This document shows, in pieces, positions 41,359-51,031 of a DNA stretch of 64,000 nucleotides (positions are counted from its first letter, which is position 1; every line of letters starts with the position of its first letter). This DNA comes from an uncultured Bacteroidia bacterium (GTDB lineage: Bacteria; Bacteroidota; Bacteroidia; Bacteroidales; UBA932). The translations under genes and the position numbers were made by a program. The stretch spans positions 60,282 through 124,281 of the forward strand of contig CACWOH010000014.1 in NCBI GenBank assembly GCA_902762435.1, in the 5' to 3' direction. The notes under the pieces are model-generated. The model ran no database searches. It worked only from the letters and a program-made list of their open reading frames with translations, and was not told where the DNA came from.

Positions 41359-42824
41359 TATACTTCGATGGGTTTGTACTTCGGCACCAGGGACTTCATG
41401 ATCACCCAGGCAATCAGGTAGGCCACGCCGCAGAAGCAGAACATGATGAAATAGCCGGCCGGCTTGCCTTCGAAGCCGAGGAAGCGGAAGGCGGCGCCCG
41501 CCTCTTCCGCGTGCGTGAACAGTTTGCCCGCGACATACTGGATGATCATCGAGCCGATGCCGCCCGCCGTGGTGCCGATGCCGGTGATGGAGGCGATGGT
41601 GCTCTTCGGGAACATGTCGCCGATGGTGGAGTAGAGGTTGGCGCTCCAGGCCTGGTGCCCCGCGCCGGCGAGGCCGATCAGGACGGCCGGCCACCAGGCG
41701 GAGTTCAGGTTGATGCCCAGCGGCTGGGCGAAGAGCGCGGCGATCGGGAAGAACGCGAAGATGAGCATCGCAAGCATCCGGCCCGCGTACGGGTCCATGC
41801 CCTTCTTCTCGACGAACACCTTGGGCAGGTAGCCGCCGATGATGGAGACCACGGTCACGATGGCGTACAGCGTGAAAATCAGGGCCTGGCCCAGGCCGGA
41901 GGTGGCGGGGGCGCCGAACTGGTTGCTGAAATAGGAAGGCGCCCAGAACAGGAAGAACCACCACACGCCGTCGGTGAAGAATTTGCCCGTGATGAAGGCC
42001 CAGGTCTGCCGGTACCTGAGGCACTGGACGAAGGGAATGGATTTCTCTTCCGGCCGGGCCGCGTCCTCCGCCGGTGCGGCCGCCGCTTCCGCTGCGTCGT
42101 CCTGGTGGATGTACGCAAGCTCGGCGGTGTTTACGCGCCGGCTCTTCTCCGGCTTTTCATACATGAAGGCCCAGAAGAACATCCAGATGAAGCCCAGGCC
42201 GCCGATGATGATGAAGGACCACTCCCAGCCGAAGCGGACGGCCAGGGGCGGGATCAGCAGCGGGGCCGCCAGCGCGCCCACGGAAGCGCCGGCGTTGAAG
42301 ATGGACGTGGCGAAGGCGCGGTCTTTCTTCGGGAAATACTCGGCCGTCACCTTGATGGCGGCCGGGAAGTTGCCGGACTCGCCGAGGGCGAGGATGCCGC
42401 GGCAGAGCAGGAACAGATACACGGAGGTCGTCGATACGGCGAGGGCGGCGTTGCTGCCCACCTCGACGGCCCGCAGGGCGCCCACGCTGCCCAGGCCGGT
42501 CAGGTGGGCGGTGCCCCAGCCGCACAGGGCGTGCAGGCACGCGCCGGCCGACCAGACGCCGATGGCGATGAGGTAGCCTTTCTTGGTGCCCATCCAGTCC
42601 ACGAACTTGCCCGCGAACAGGCAGCAGATCGCGTAGAAGATGGAGAAGAAGGAGGTGATGGTGCCGTAGTTGGCATCGGTCCAGTGGAATTCGGGCTTGA
42701 TGAATTCCTCGTAGGTGAGCGACAGGACCTGGCGGTCGAGGTAGTTGACGGTCGTCGCCACGAAGAGCAGCGAACACAGCCACCAGCGCCAGTTGGTCAT
42801 CAGTTTCTGCTGGGTTCCGGACAT
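41358..42824 (-). CDS. MFS hexuronate-type transporter
   Basis: Protein of 488 residues with 12 predicted TM helices. The ExuT/ACS-type signature is seen near the N-terminus (ATTVNYLDRQVLSLTYEEF), followed by RGILALGESGNFPAAIKVTA and a large cytoplasmic loop (about 230-275) rich in A and E. The neighbours kdgK and eda degrade 2-keto-3-deoxygluconate, the breakdown product of hexuronates, so uptake of glucuronate or galacturonate is likely. exuT would be the name if proven. Confidence 0.85.
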   Translation of the reverse strand: MSGTQQKLMTNWRWWLCSLLFVATTVNYLDRQVLSLTYEEFIKPEFHWTDANYGTITSFFSIFYAICCLFAGKFVDWMGTKKGYLIAIGVWSAGACLHALCGWGTAHLTGLGSVGALRAVEVGSNAALAVSTTSVYLFLLCRGILALGESGNFPAAIKVTAEYFPKKDRAFATSIFNAGASVGALAAPLLIPPLAVRFGWEWSFIIIGGLGFIWMFFWAFMYEKPEKSRRVNTAELAYIHQDDAAEAAAAPAEDAARPEEKSIPFVQCLRYRQTWAFITGKFFTDGVWWFFLFWAPSYFSNQFGAPATSGLGQALIFTLYAIVTVVSIIGGYLPKVFVEKKGMDPYAGRMLAMLIFAFFPIAALFAQPLGINLNSAWWPAVLIGLAGAGHQAWSANLYSTIGDMFPKSTIASITGIGTTAGGIGSMIIQYVAGKLFTHAEEAGAAFRFLGFEGKPAGYFIMFCFCGVAYLIAWVIMKSLVPKYKPIEV

Positions 42825-42827
42825 ATC

Positions 42828-43493
42828 CTATCTGATTTCTTGGATGATTTGCAGGGTGTTCCGGCAGAGCTCCGTGATCCGGGACCAGCTGCCGGCGGCG
42901 AGCATCTCCTTGGGGAAGAGGTTGGAACCCATCCCGACACAGGTCACGCCGGCCTTGAACCAGGCCTCGAGGTTGGCCCGTTCGGGCTTCACGCCGCCCG
43001 TAACCATCAGCTGGCTCCAAGGCATCGGGCCGAGCAGGCCCTTGACGAAAGCCGGGCCGAGCACGTCGCCGGGGAAGACCTTGCAGACGTCGCAGCCGGC
43101 CTCCTGGGCGGCGCTGACCTCGCTGGCGGAGCCGCAGCCCGGGCAGTAGGGGATGAGCCGGCGGTTGCACACCGGCACGACGGCGGGGTTGTACACCGGG
43201 CCCACCACGAAGTTGGCGCCGAGCTGGATGAAGAGGGCGGCGGTGCCGGGATCGACCACGCTGCCGACGCCGAGGATCATTCCCGGAAGCTCGCGGTCCG
43301 CATACTTGACCAGTTCCTTGAAGACTTCCTGGGCGAAGTCGCCGCGGTTGGTGAATTCGAAGGCGCGCACGCCGCCGTCGTAGCAGGCCTTGAGGACCTG
43401 CCTGGCGGTTTCGGGGTCGGCGTGGTAGAAGACCGGGACCATCCCGGTTTCCTTCATCGTCGCGATGACCTGGAGTTTGCTGTATTTTGCCAT
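42828..43493 (-). CDS. eda: 2-keto-3-deoxy-6-phosphogluconate aldolase
   Basis: Protein of 221 residues. [20 protein letters not shown] is the usual start. Class I aldolase features: [13 protein letters not shown] (the catalytic Glu) and the Schiff-base Lys in [17 protein letters not shown], then [10 protein letters not shown]. It splits KDPG to pyruvate and glyceraldehyde 3-phosphate. It lies 11 nt after kdgK and 3 nt before the transporter gene. Confidence 0.95.
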   Translation of the reverse strand: MAKYSKLQVIATMKETGMVPVFYHADPETARQVLKACYDGGVRAFEFTNRGDFAQEVFKELVKYADRELPGMILGVGSVVDPGTAALFIQLGANFVVGPVYNPAVVPVCNRRLIPYCPGCGSASEVSAAQEAGCDVCKVFPGDVLGPAFVKGLLGPMPWSQLMVTGGVKPERANLEAWFKAGVTCVGMGSNLFPKEMLAAGSWSRITELCRNTLQIIQEIR

Positions 43494-43504
43494 GACTGTA
43501 AGAT

Positions 43505-44545
43505 TTATCGGGAAACGCGCCCGGAGGCGTCGCCTTTCATAAGGTTCTCCACCTCGGCCACGGTCACCTGGTTGTAGTCGCCGAAGACGGTGTGCTTGAG
43601 GCAGGACGCCGCCACGGCGAAGTTCAGCGCCCGCTGGTCGTCGCCGGGCCAGGTGAGCAGGCCGTAGATCAGCCCGCCCATGAAGGAATCGCCGCCGCCC
43701 ACGCGGTCCACGATGTGGGTGATGTCGTAACGCGGGGACTCGTACAGGGTTCGGCCGTCCCAGAGGACGCCGCCCCAGGTGTTGTGGTTGGCGTTGATGG
43801 AGCCGCGCAGGGTGATGATGACCTTCTTCGCACGCGGGAAACGCTTCATCAGCTGCTCGCCCACGCTGCGGAAACGGCCCTGGTCGATGGCGCCGCCCGT
43901 CGCGGTGACGTCGAAACCCTCCGGCTTGATGCCGAAGACCTTGTCGGCATCTTCCTCGTTGCCGAGGATGATGTCGCACCCTTCCACGAGCGCGGGCATC
44001 ACTTCGCCGGCCTGTCTGCCGTATTTCCAGAGGTTCTTGCGGTAGTTGAGGTCGCAGCTGACCGTCACGCCAAGGGCGTTCGCGGCCCTGACGGCCTCCA
44101 GGCACACATCCGCGGCGCCCTGGCTGAGGGCGGGGGTGATGCCGGTCCAGTGGAACCAGTCCGCCCCTTCGAAGACCTTGTTCCAGTCGATCATGCCGGG
44201 CCGGACGGTGGCGATGGAGGAGTTCGCGCGGTCGTAGACGACCTTGCTGGGGCGCGCCACGGCGCCCGTTTCCAGGAAGTAGATGCCCACGCGGTCGCCG
44301 CCGAACACGATGCCGGAGGTGTCGACCCCGTAGGAGCGGAGGTCCTTGATGCAGGCCTTGGCGATATCGTTGTCGGGAAGGCGCGTGATGAAGCGGGCGT
44401 CGAGGCCGTAATTGGCCAGCGAAACGGCCACGTTGGCTTCGCCGCCGCCGAAGGTGGCGTCAAAGCTGCGGGCCTGGCCGAAGCGGAGATATCCGGGGGT
44501 GGACAGGCGGAGCATGATCTCTCCGAAAGTGATGACTCTGGGCAT
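43505..44545 (-). CDS. kdgK: 2-dehydro-3-deoxygluconokinase (PfkB family)
   Basis: Protein of 346 residues. PfkB start [17 protein letters not shown] and [16 protein letters not shown]; the catalytic stretch [18 protein letters not shown] carries the catalytic Asp. It phosphorylates KDG, the substrate for Eda next door. It starts 6 nt after the der stop, so the KDG genes are joined to a housekeeping transcript. Confidence 0.95.
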   Translation of the reverse strand: MPRVITFGEIMLRLSTPGYLRFGQARSFDATFGGGEANVAVSLANYGLDARFITRLPDNDIAKACIKDLRSYGVDTSGIVFGGDRVGIYFLETGAVARPSKVVYDRANSSIATVRPGMIDWNKVFEGADWFHWTGITPALSQGAADVCLEAVRAANALGVTVSCDLNYRKNLWKYGRQAGEVMPALVEGCDIILGNEEDADKVFGIKPEGFDVTATGGAIDQGRFRSVGEQLMKRFPRAKKVIITLRGSINANHNTWGGVLWDGRTLYESPRYDITHIVDRVGGGDSFMGGLIYGLLTWPGDDQRALNFAVAASCLKHTVFGDYNQVTVAEVENLMKGDASGRVSR

Positions 44546-44551
44546 AGGGCG

Positions 44552-45862
44552 TTATTTCTGGCGGCAGAAGATCTGCACGGGGCAGCCGGTGAGGTTGAAG
44601 TTCTTGCGGAGCTGGTTCTCCAGGAATCGTTTGTAGGGTTCCTTTACATACTGCGGCAGGTTGCAGAAGAAGGCGAAGGCCGGGAAGCGCGTCGGAAGCT
44701 GGGTCACGTACTTGATCTTCACGTACTTGCCCTTCCAGGCGGGCGGCGGCGTCTCCTCGATGACGGGCAGCAGCGCCTCGTTGAGGCGCGCCGTCGGGAT
44801 CTTCTGCGAGTAGTTGGCATACACCTGCGTCGCGGCTTCCAGCACGTCCTGGATGCGCTGCATCTTCACCACGGAAGTGAAGATGACGGGCACGTCGTTG
44901 AACGGCGCCAGCCGCTCCTTCAGCGCCTCGGCGTAGTCCCGCATCGTGTTGGAATCCTTGATGAAGAGGTCCCACTTGTTCACGACCACTACGCAGCCCT
45001 TGCGGTTGCGGACGATCAGGTTGAAGATGTTCATGTCCTGCGACTCCATCCCGGAGGTGGCGTCGATCATCAGCACGCACACGTCGGCGTGCTCGATGGC
45101 GCGGATCGAACGCATCACGGAGTAGAACTCCAGGTCCTCGCGGACCTTCGTCTTGCGGCGGATGCCGGCGGTGTCCACCAGCATGAACTCGTGCCCGAAC
45201 TTGTTGTAATGCGTCTCGATGGCGTCCCGCGTGGTGCCCGCCACGGGCGTGACGATGTTGCGCTCCTCGCCCAGCAGGGCGTTGGTCAGCGAGGACTTGC
45301 CCACGTTGGGCTTGCCCACGATGGCGATGCGGGGGAGTCCGGCGTACGGGTCTTCCTCCGGCTCGGACACGGCGGGCAGCGCCGCCACGACGGCGTCCAG
45401 CAGGTCGCCGGTGCCGCTGCCGTTGGCCGCCGAAATGCTGTAGATCTCGCCCAGGCCGAGGGAATAGAACTGGTAGGCGTCGTACATCTTCTCCCCGGTG
45501 TCCACCTTGTTGACGCAGAGGATGACGGGTTTGCGGGAGCGGCGCAGGACGTCGGCGATCTCCGCGTCGTAGTCGGTGATGCCGGTGGCCGCCTCCACCA
45601 GGAAGAGCACCACGTCGGCCTCGTCGATGGCGATCTGGACCTGCGAGCGGATCGCGGCCTCGAAGACGTCGTCCGAGTTGGTGGTGTAGCCGCCCGTGTC
45701 CACCACGGAGAATTCGCGGCCGCACCAGTCGCAGCGGCCGTAGTGTCGGTCGCGGGTCACGCCGGCGGTGGGCTCGACGATGGCCTGCCGCATGCCGACG
45801 AGGCGGTTGAAAAGGGTGGATTTGCCGACATTGGGCCGGCCGACGATGGCAACGAGACTCAT
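44552..45862 (-). CDS. der: Ribosome-associated GTPase Der (EngA)
   Basis: Protein of 436 residues with two tandem G domains. First: [16 protein letters not shown] and NKVD; second: [16 protein letters not shown] at about 176, [11 protein letters not shown] and NKWDLF, then a C-terminal KH-like domain ([20 protein letters not shown]). Acts in 50S assembly. The small Cys protein gene lies 3 nt upstream. Confidence 0.97.
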   Translation of the reverse strand: MSLVAIVGRPNVGKSTLFNRLVGMRQAIVEPTAGVTRDRHYGRCDWCGREFSVVDTGGYTTNSDDVFEAAIRSQVQIAIDEADVVLFLVEAATGITDYDAEIADVLRRSRKPVILCVNKVDTGEKMYDAYQFYSLGLGEIYSISAANGSGTGDLLDAVVAALPAVSEPEEDPYAGLPRIAIVGKPNVGKSSLTNALLGEERNIVTPVAGTTRDAIETHYNKFGHEFMLVDTAGIRRKTKVREDLEFYSVMRSIRAIEHADVCVLMIDATSGMESQDMNIFNLIVRNRKGCVVVVNKWDLFIKDSNTMRDYAEALKERLAPFNDVPVIFTSVVKMQRIQDVLEAATQVYANYSQKIPTARLNEALLPVIEETPPPAWKGKYVKIKYVTQLPTRFPAFAFFCNLPQYVKEPYKRFLENQLRKNFNLTGCPVQIFCRQK

Positions 45863-45865
45863 ATC

Positions 45866-46102
45866 CTAGTGTTGTTCGGTGTAAAACTGACAGTCTTGGC
45901 AGGCGTCCGTCCGCTCTCCCGGACAGACCGCACCGTGCAGGGCGGCATCCTCGTCCTTGAAGCAGCGGATGCCCCGCCTGCGCATTTCCTCGTTGGATCC
46001 GACGTCGTACTTCGGGAACCCCCGGCCGGCAAGGATGCCGACGCTCAGCGCGAGCACGCAGAGCGCCACCAGGGCAAGTACGGCGAGGAAGACGGGAACC
46101 AT
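45866..46102 (-). CDS. Small membrane protein with conserved Cys residues
   Basis: Protein of 78 residues. One N-terminal TM segment (VFLAVLALVALCVLALSVGI), then GRGFPKYDVGSNEEMRRRGI, and five Cys residues of which the last three fall in CPGERTDACQDCQFY. Proteins with the FP...VGSNKxMRxRGI pattern are common in Bacteroidota and are usually labelled membrane or secreted proteins. The Cys-rich end could bind a metal or a cluster; this is inference. It sits between prs (9 nt) and der (3 nt). Confidence 0.65.
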   Translation of the reverse strand: MVPVFLAVLALVALCVLALSVGILAGRGFPKYDVGSNEEMRRRGIRCFKDEDAALHGAVCPGERTDACQDCQFYTEQH

Positions 46103-46111
46103 GGGACGGTG

Positions 46112-47083
<972 letters not shown>

Positions 47084-47101
47084 TGCAGTATAGCTTGTGT
47101 T

Positions 47102-47698
47102 TTATAATGTCTGAAGGATGCCGTCGATGTAGTCCAGGATCTCTTCCTTCCCGCGTCCGTCCAGGGACGAAGTGCAGAACACGGGCGGGAGTTCCTCCCA
47201 CTGCTCCAGCAGGATCCCGCGGTCCCGCGCGAGCTGCGCGGCCAGGACGTTGGGCCCCTGTTTGTCGCATTTGGTCATGATGAGCGCGAAGGGGACGCCG
47301 TTTTCCCCGAGTTCGGCAAGGAAGTCGAGGTCGATCCGGCCGATGTCGTGCCGGGAGTCGATGAGCACGAACAGCAGGACCATCTCCTCCGAGTTGCGGA
47401 TGTAGTCCCGGATGACGGCGGCGAGCTCGTCGCGGCCCTTCTGCCCCATGCGGGCGTAGCCGTAGCCGGGGAGGTCCACGAGGTACCAGCTGTCATTGAT
47501 GAGGAAATGGTTGACCACCTTGGTCTTCCCGGGGGTCGAGGAAGTCATCGCCAGCTTTCGGTTGCCGCACAGGGTGTTGATGAGGGAGGACTTGCCGACG
47601 TTGGACCTTCCGATGAAGGCGAATTCCGGCAATTTCCTCTTCGGCTTCTGTGAGACCCGGGTGCTGCTGCCTGCGAAGACGGCCTCGGAGATCTTCAT
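47102..47698 (-). CDS. engB: Ribosome biogenesis GTPase EngB/YsxC
   Basis: Protein of 198 residues. G1 is FIGRSNVGKSSLINTLCG, G3 region LVDLPGYGYARMGQKGRDEL, G4 TKCDKQG. Small single-domain GTPase for 50S assembly. First gene of the run engB-prs-der-KDG genes, with a divergent promoter region shared with xseA. Confidence 0.96.
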   Translation of the reverse strand: MKISEAVFAGSSTRVSQKPKRKLPEFAFIGRSNVGKSSLINTLCGNRKLAMTSSTPGKTKVVNHFLINDSWYLVDLPGYGYARMGQKGRDELAAVIRDYIRNSEEMVLLFVLIDSRHDIGRIDLDFLAELGENGVPFALIMTKCDKQGPNVLAAQLARDRGILLEQWEELPPVFCTSSLDGRGKEEILDYIDGILQTL

Positions 47699-47726
47699 AA
47701 TACGAATACTAACTCTGAATTCTAGG

Positions 47727-47734
47727 CAAAGATA
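47727..47734 (-). promoter_or_regulatory. Predicted -7 box (TATCTTTG) for engB
   Basis: Full match to TAnnTTTG on the minus strand, 28 nt before the engB ATG. It lies back-to-back with the xseA box. Confidence 0.6.
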
Positions 47735-47757
47735 GTAATTCTTTACGGATTTTTCCG

Positions 47758-47765
47758 TAATTTTG
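47758..47765 (+). promoter_or_regulatory. Predicted -7 box (TAATTTTG) for xseA
   Basis: Full match to TAnnTTTG, ending 6 nt before the xseA ATG. A transcript from it would have almost no leader. It would head the long run from xseA to ribF. Confidence 0.55.
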
Positions 47766-47771
47766 TAAAAG

Positions 47772-48872
47772 ATGGAACGGGATTACATCGATTTGCTGGA
47801 ACTCCTGGCAATGGTCCGGGAGGAACTCGAAGCGGCCTTCCCGGAGCGCTTCTGGGTGAAGGCTGAAATCGCGTCCGTCCAGACCAAGGCGAACGGCCAC
47901 TGTTACCTCGAACTCGTCCAGCACGAGAACGGCGGCGTGGTGGCGAAAGTGAAGGCCAACATCTGGCGCTCCCGTTTCGCGCCCCTGCGCGCCTATTTCC
48001 GCGAAGCGACGGGGGGCGACCTGGCCGTCGGGATGGAGGTGCTGCTGCGGGTGCAGGTGACGTTCAGCGAGGCCTACGGCTTTTCGCTGAACGTGGAGGA
48101 AATCGAACCGCGCTACACGCTCGGCGCCGCCGAACTTCAGCGCCGCAAAACGCTGGAGAAGCTGGAGGCGGACGGCCTGCTGGACCGCCAGAAGCAACTG
48201 GAACCTGCGTTGCTGCCGTACCGCCTGGCCGTGATCTCCGCACGCGATGCGGCCGGCTTCGGCGATTTCCGCCGCCACCTGGCGGACAACGCCTACGGTT
48301 TCGTGTTCGAGACGGAACTCTTCGAGGCCACGATGCAGGGGGCGGACGCCCCGGCTTCCATCTGCGACGCCTTCGCCCGCGTGGAGTGTGCGGACAGGCC
48401 GTTCGACGCCGTCCTGCTGCTGCGCGGCGGCGGTTCCCCCCTCGACCTGGCCTGCTTCGACGACTACGGGCTGGCCCTCGCCATCGCGGACTGCCCCGTG
48501 CCGGTCTATACCGCCATCGGCCACGAGCGCGACACCCACGTGGCGGACGTCGTGGCCTACGCCCGGGTGAAGACCCCCACGGCCCTGGCCGACCTGTTCA
48601 TCGAGGCATTTGCCGCCGAGGACGAGCGCATCGGCTCCTACGGTACACGGCTGCGCACGGCCTTCCTGTCCCGGCTCTCCGCGATGGAAAGCCGCCTGGA
48701 CGCGCTGGGGGAGCGCATCCGCCGGGCCGATCCCCGCAACGTGCTGTCCCGCGGCTACACCCTGGTCACCGACGCGCGGGGCGTCGTGGTCAAGTCCGCC
48801 GCCGCCCTGCCGGCGGGAACCCCTTTCAAACTGATGTTTGCCGACGGTACCGTGGATGCCGTCGCCCGATGA
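47772..48872 (+). CDS. xseA: Exodeoxyribonuclease VII large subunit
   Basis: Protein of 366 residues. N-terminal OB fold (FWVKAEIASVQTKANGHCYL), then the catalytic domain with VISARDAAGFGDFRRHL, DAVLLLRGGGSPLDLACFDD, TAIGHERDTHVADVVA and VKTPTALADLFIEAF, and the end RRADPRNVLSRGYTLVTDA. It is shorter than usual (400-450) because the coiled-coil part near 280-320 is reduced. Works with XseB next door on single-stranded DNA. Confidence 0.94.
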   Translation: MERDYIDLLELLAMVREELEAAFPERFWVKAEIASVQTKANGHCYLELVQHENGGVVAKVKANIWRSRFAPLRAYFREATGGDLAVGMEVLLRVQVTFSEAYGFSLNVEEIEPRYTLGAAELQRRKTLEKLEADGLLDRQKQLEPALLPYRLAVISARDAAGFGDFRRHLADNAYGFVFETELFEATMQGADAPASICDAFARVECADRPFDAVLLLRGGGSPLDLACFDDYGLALAIADCPVPVYTAIGHERDTHVADVVAYARVKTPTALADLFIEAFAAEDERIGSYGTRLRTAFLSRLSAMESRLDALGERIRRADPRNVLSRGYTLVTDARGVVVKSAAALPAGTPFKLMFADGTVDAVAR

Positions 48873-48876
48873 TGCC

Positions 48877-49056
48877 ATGGAAGAGAAATTCGATTATAAC
48901 GAGGCGGTCGCCGAACTGGAAAGGATCGCCCTCCGGGTCGAGGATCCGGCCACGGGCCTGGACGAGATCGACCGCTGCCTGCACCGCGCCGACGAACTGA
49001 TCGAAGGCTGCCGGAACTACCTCAGAAGTTTCAGGACAAAAACAGAAGGACTATGA
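48877..49056 (+). CDS. xseB: Exodeoxyribonuclease VII small subunit
   Basis: Protein of 59 residues: MEEKFDYNEAVAELERIALR, then LDEIDRCLHRADELIEGCRN. The usual two-helix XseB. The ATG at 48877 is 4 nt after the xseA stop; the longer upstream frame overlaps xseA. Its stop overlaps the glgB ATG by 4 nt (ATGA). Confidence 0.9.
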   Translation: MEEKFDYNEAVAELERIALRVEDPATGLDEIDRCLHRADELIEGCRNYLRSFRTKTEGL

Positions 49057-51020
49057 TACCCAAGATCTACCAGACGGACCCCTGGCTCGAACCCTACAAG
49101 GGCGCCATCGACGCCCGGCACGAGCGGATCCTGTCCGACCGGCGGAAGCTGGCCGGCGACGGTCCCCTTTCCGCGGCCGTCAACAACCACATCTACTACC
49201 CCCTCCATCTCGAGAGGGACGAATGGGTGATGCGCGAATGGGCGCCCAGCGCCACCCGCATCTACCTCATCGGCGAGGGCAACAACTGGAAACGCACCGA
49301 GGCCTACGCCTTCAAGCCCGTGGGCGCCGGCAACTGGGAGCTGCGCATCCCGGAGATGTTCCTCCACCACGGCGAGCTGTACAAGCTCTGGGTAGAGTGG
49401 CCCGGCGGGGGCGGGGAGCGCCTGCCGGCCTACGTGACGCGCGTGGTGCAGGACCCGGAGACGAAGATCTTCTCCGCCCAGGTCTGGAAGCCCGCCGTCC
49501 CGTACGTGTGGACGGGCCGCAAGCCCGGCCGCCGGCCGCATCCGCTCATCTACGAGTGCCATATCGGGATGAGCGGCGAGGAGGAGAAGGTGGCCAGCTT
49601 CGAGGAATTCCGCCGGAACGTCCTGCCCCGCGTGCAGAAACTTGGCTACAACGTATTGCAGATCATGGCGTTGCAGGAGCATCCCTACTACGGGTCCTTC
49701 GGCTACCAGGTGTCCAATTTCTTCGCCCTGAGCTCCCGTTTCGGCACGCCCGAGGAGTTCAAGGCGCTCGTGGACGACGCCCACCGCCGCGGCATCGCCG
49801 TGATTATGGACATCGTCCATTCGCACGCCGTGAACAACGAGGCCGAGGGCCTCTCGCGCCTGGACGGCCGGGACGACCTCTACTTCTACCAGGGCCCGCA
49901 GGGGCATCACCCGGCGTGGGGCTCCCGCTGCTTCGACTACGGCAAGGACGAGGTGAAGTATTTCCTGCTCGCGAACTGCAAGTACTGGTTGGAGGAGTAC
50001 CACCTGGACGGCTTCCGCTTCGACGGCGTCACCAGCATGATCTACTGGGACCACGGCCTGGGCAAGGACTTCGGGAACTACGCCTATTACTTCGACCAGG
50101 GCGTGGACGAGAACGCCGTCAGCTACCTGGCCCTCGCGAACCAGCTCATCCACGAGATCGACCCCGAGGCGATCACGATTGCCGAGGACGTGAGCGGCAT
50201 GGCCGGCCTGGCGGCCCCCTTCGAGGCGGGCGGCGTCGGTTTCGACTTCCGGATGGCGATGGGCATCGCCGACCACTGGATCAAGTGGATCAAGGAACTC
50301 TCCGACGACCAGTGGAGCATGGGCGGCATCTGGTGGGAACTTACCAACAAGCGCGCCGACGAACACACGATTTCCTACGCCGAGTGCCACGACCAGGCGC
50401 TGGTGGGCGACAAGACCATCATTTTCCGCCTGATAGACAAGGAGATGTACTGGTCGATGGACAAGGCTTCGCAGAACCTGCTCGTGGACCGCGGCATCGC
50501 GCTGCACAAGATGATCCGCCTCGTGACGCTGGCCACTTCGGGCGGCGGATACCTGAATTTCATGGGCAACGAGTTCGGCCATCCGGAGTGGATCGACTTC
50601 CCCCGCGAGGGGAACGGCTGGTCCTACAGCCACGCCCGGCGCCTCTGGTCGATCGCGGACAATCCGGCCCTCCGGTACGGCGGCCTGCAGGCTTTCGACG
50701 CCAAGATGATCCACTACGTGAAGCGGGAGCGCATCCTCTCCGGCGTTCCCTGCCAGCTATATGTGGACGAAGCGCGGAAAGTTTTGATTTTCAGCCGCGG
50801 AAATAGTATCTTTGCATTCAATTTCAACCCGACCGCCTCTTTTGAGGACTTCCGGTTCCAGGCACCCGCCGGGGAGTATGCGATGGCATTCAATTCCGAC
50901 GATGCCGCCTATGGCGGGTTCTCGAGGCTGGCCCAGGACGAACGGCACGCCACGGTGGACGGATGGCTGTCGCTCTACCTGCCGAGCCGGGTGGCGCTCG
51001 TGTTGAAGAAGATTAAATAG
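49053..51020 (+). CDS. glgB: 1,4-alpha-glucan branching enzyme (eukaryote-like GH13)
   Basis: Protein of 655 residues. CBM48-type N-terminal domain (REWAPSATRIYLIGEGNNWK), GH13 barrel with DIVHSHAVNN, DGFRFDGVTSMI (nucleophile Asp), TIAEDVSGMAG (acid/base Glu) and AECHDQAL, then a C-terminal beta domain. The sequence is of the eukaryotic/Bacteroidota branching enzyme type. First glycogen gene of the run; its last 240 nt hold a perfect promoter match for the genes downstream. Confidence 0.94.
   Translation: MIPKIYQTDPWLEPYKGAIDARHERILSDRRKLAGDGPLSAAVNNHIYYPLHLERDEWVMREWAPSATRIYLIGEGNNWKRTEAYAFKPVGAGNWELRIPEMFLHHGELYKLWVEWPGGGGERLPAYVTRVVQDPETKIFSAQVWKPAVPYVWTGRKPGRRPHPLIYECHIGMSGEEEKVASFEEFRRNVLPRVQKLGYNVLQIMALQEHPYYGSFGYQVSNFFALSSRFGTPEEFKALVDDAHRRGIAVIMDIVHSHAVNNEAEGLSRLDGRDDLYFYQGPQGHHPAWGSRCFDYGKDEVKYFLLANCKYWLEEYHLDGFRFDGVTSMIYWDHGLGKDFGNYAYYFDQGVDENAVSYLALANQLIHEIDPEAITIAEDVSGMAGLAAPFEAGGVGFDFRMAMGIADHWIKWIKELSDDQWSMGGIWWELTNKRADEHTISYAECHDQALVGDKTIIFRLIDKEMYWSMDKASQNLLVDRGIALHKMIRLVTLATSGGGYLNFMGNEFGHPEWIDFPREGNGWSYSHARRLWSIADNPALRYGGLQAFDAKMIHYVKRERILSGVPCQLYVDEARKVLIFSRGNSIFAFNFNPTASFEDFRFQAPAGEYAMAFNSDDAAYGGFSRLAQDERHATVDGWLSLYLPSRVALVLKKIK
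50783..50814 (+). promoter_or_regulatory. Promoter match TTTG-N20-TATCTTTG inside the glgB 3' end
   Basis: TTTG at 50783-50786, 20-bp spacer, TATCTTTG at 50807-50814. Fully within the glgB coding sequence, in a locally AT-richer patch. It would give a leader of about 210 nt to the debranching enzyme gene at 51032 and could drive debranching, glgA, GH57 and glgP apart from xseAB-glgB. Confidence 0.5.
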
Positions 51021-51031
51021 AAAAAGACGAT

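Noticed and set aside
45866-46102. NqrM (Na+-NQR maturation) for the small Cys protein
   Set aside because: NqrM has a Cys pattern right after the TM with GSCGGL; this protein has a different FP...VGSN motif and its Cys lie further away, and no nqr genes are near.
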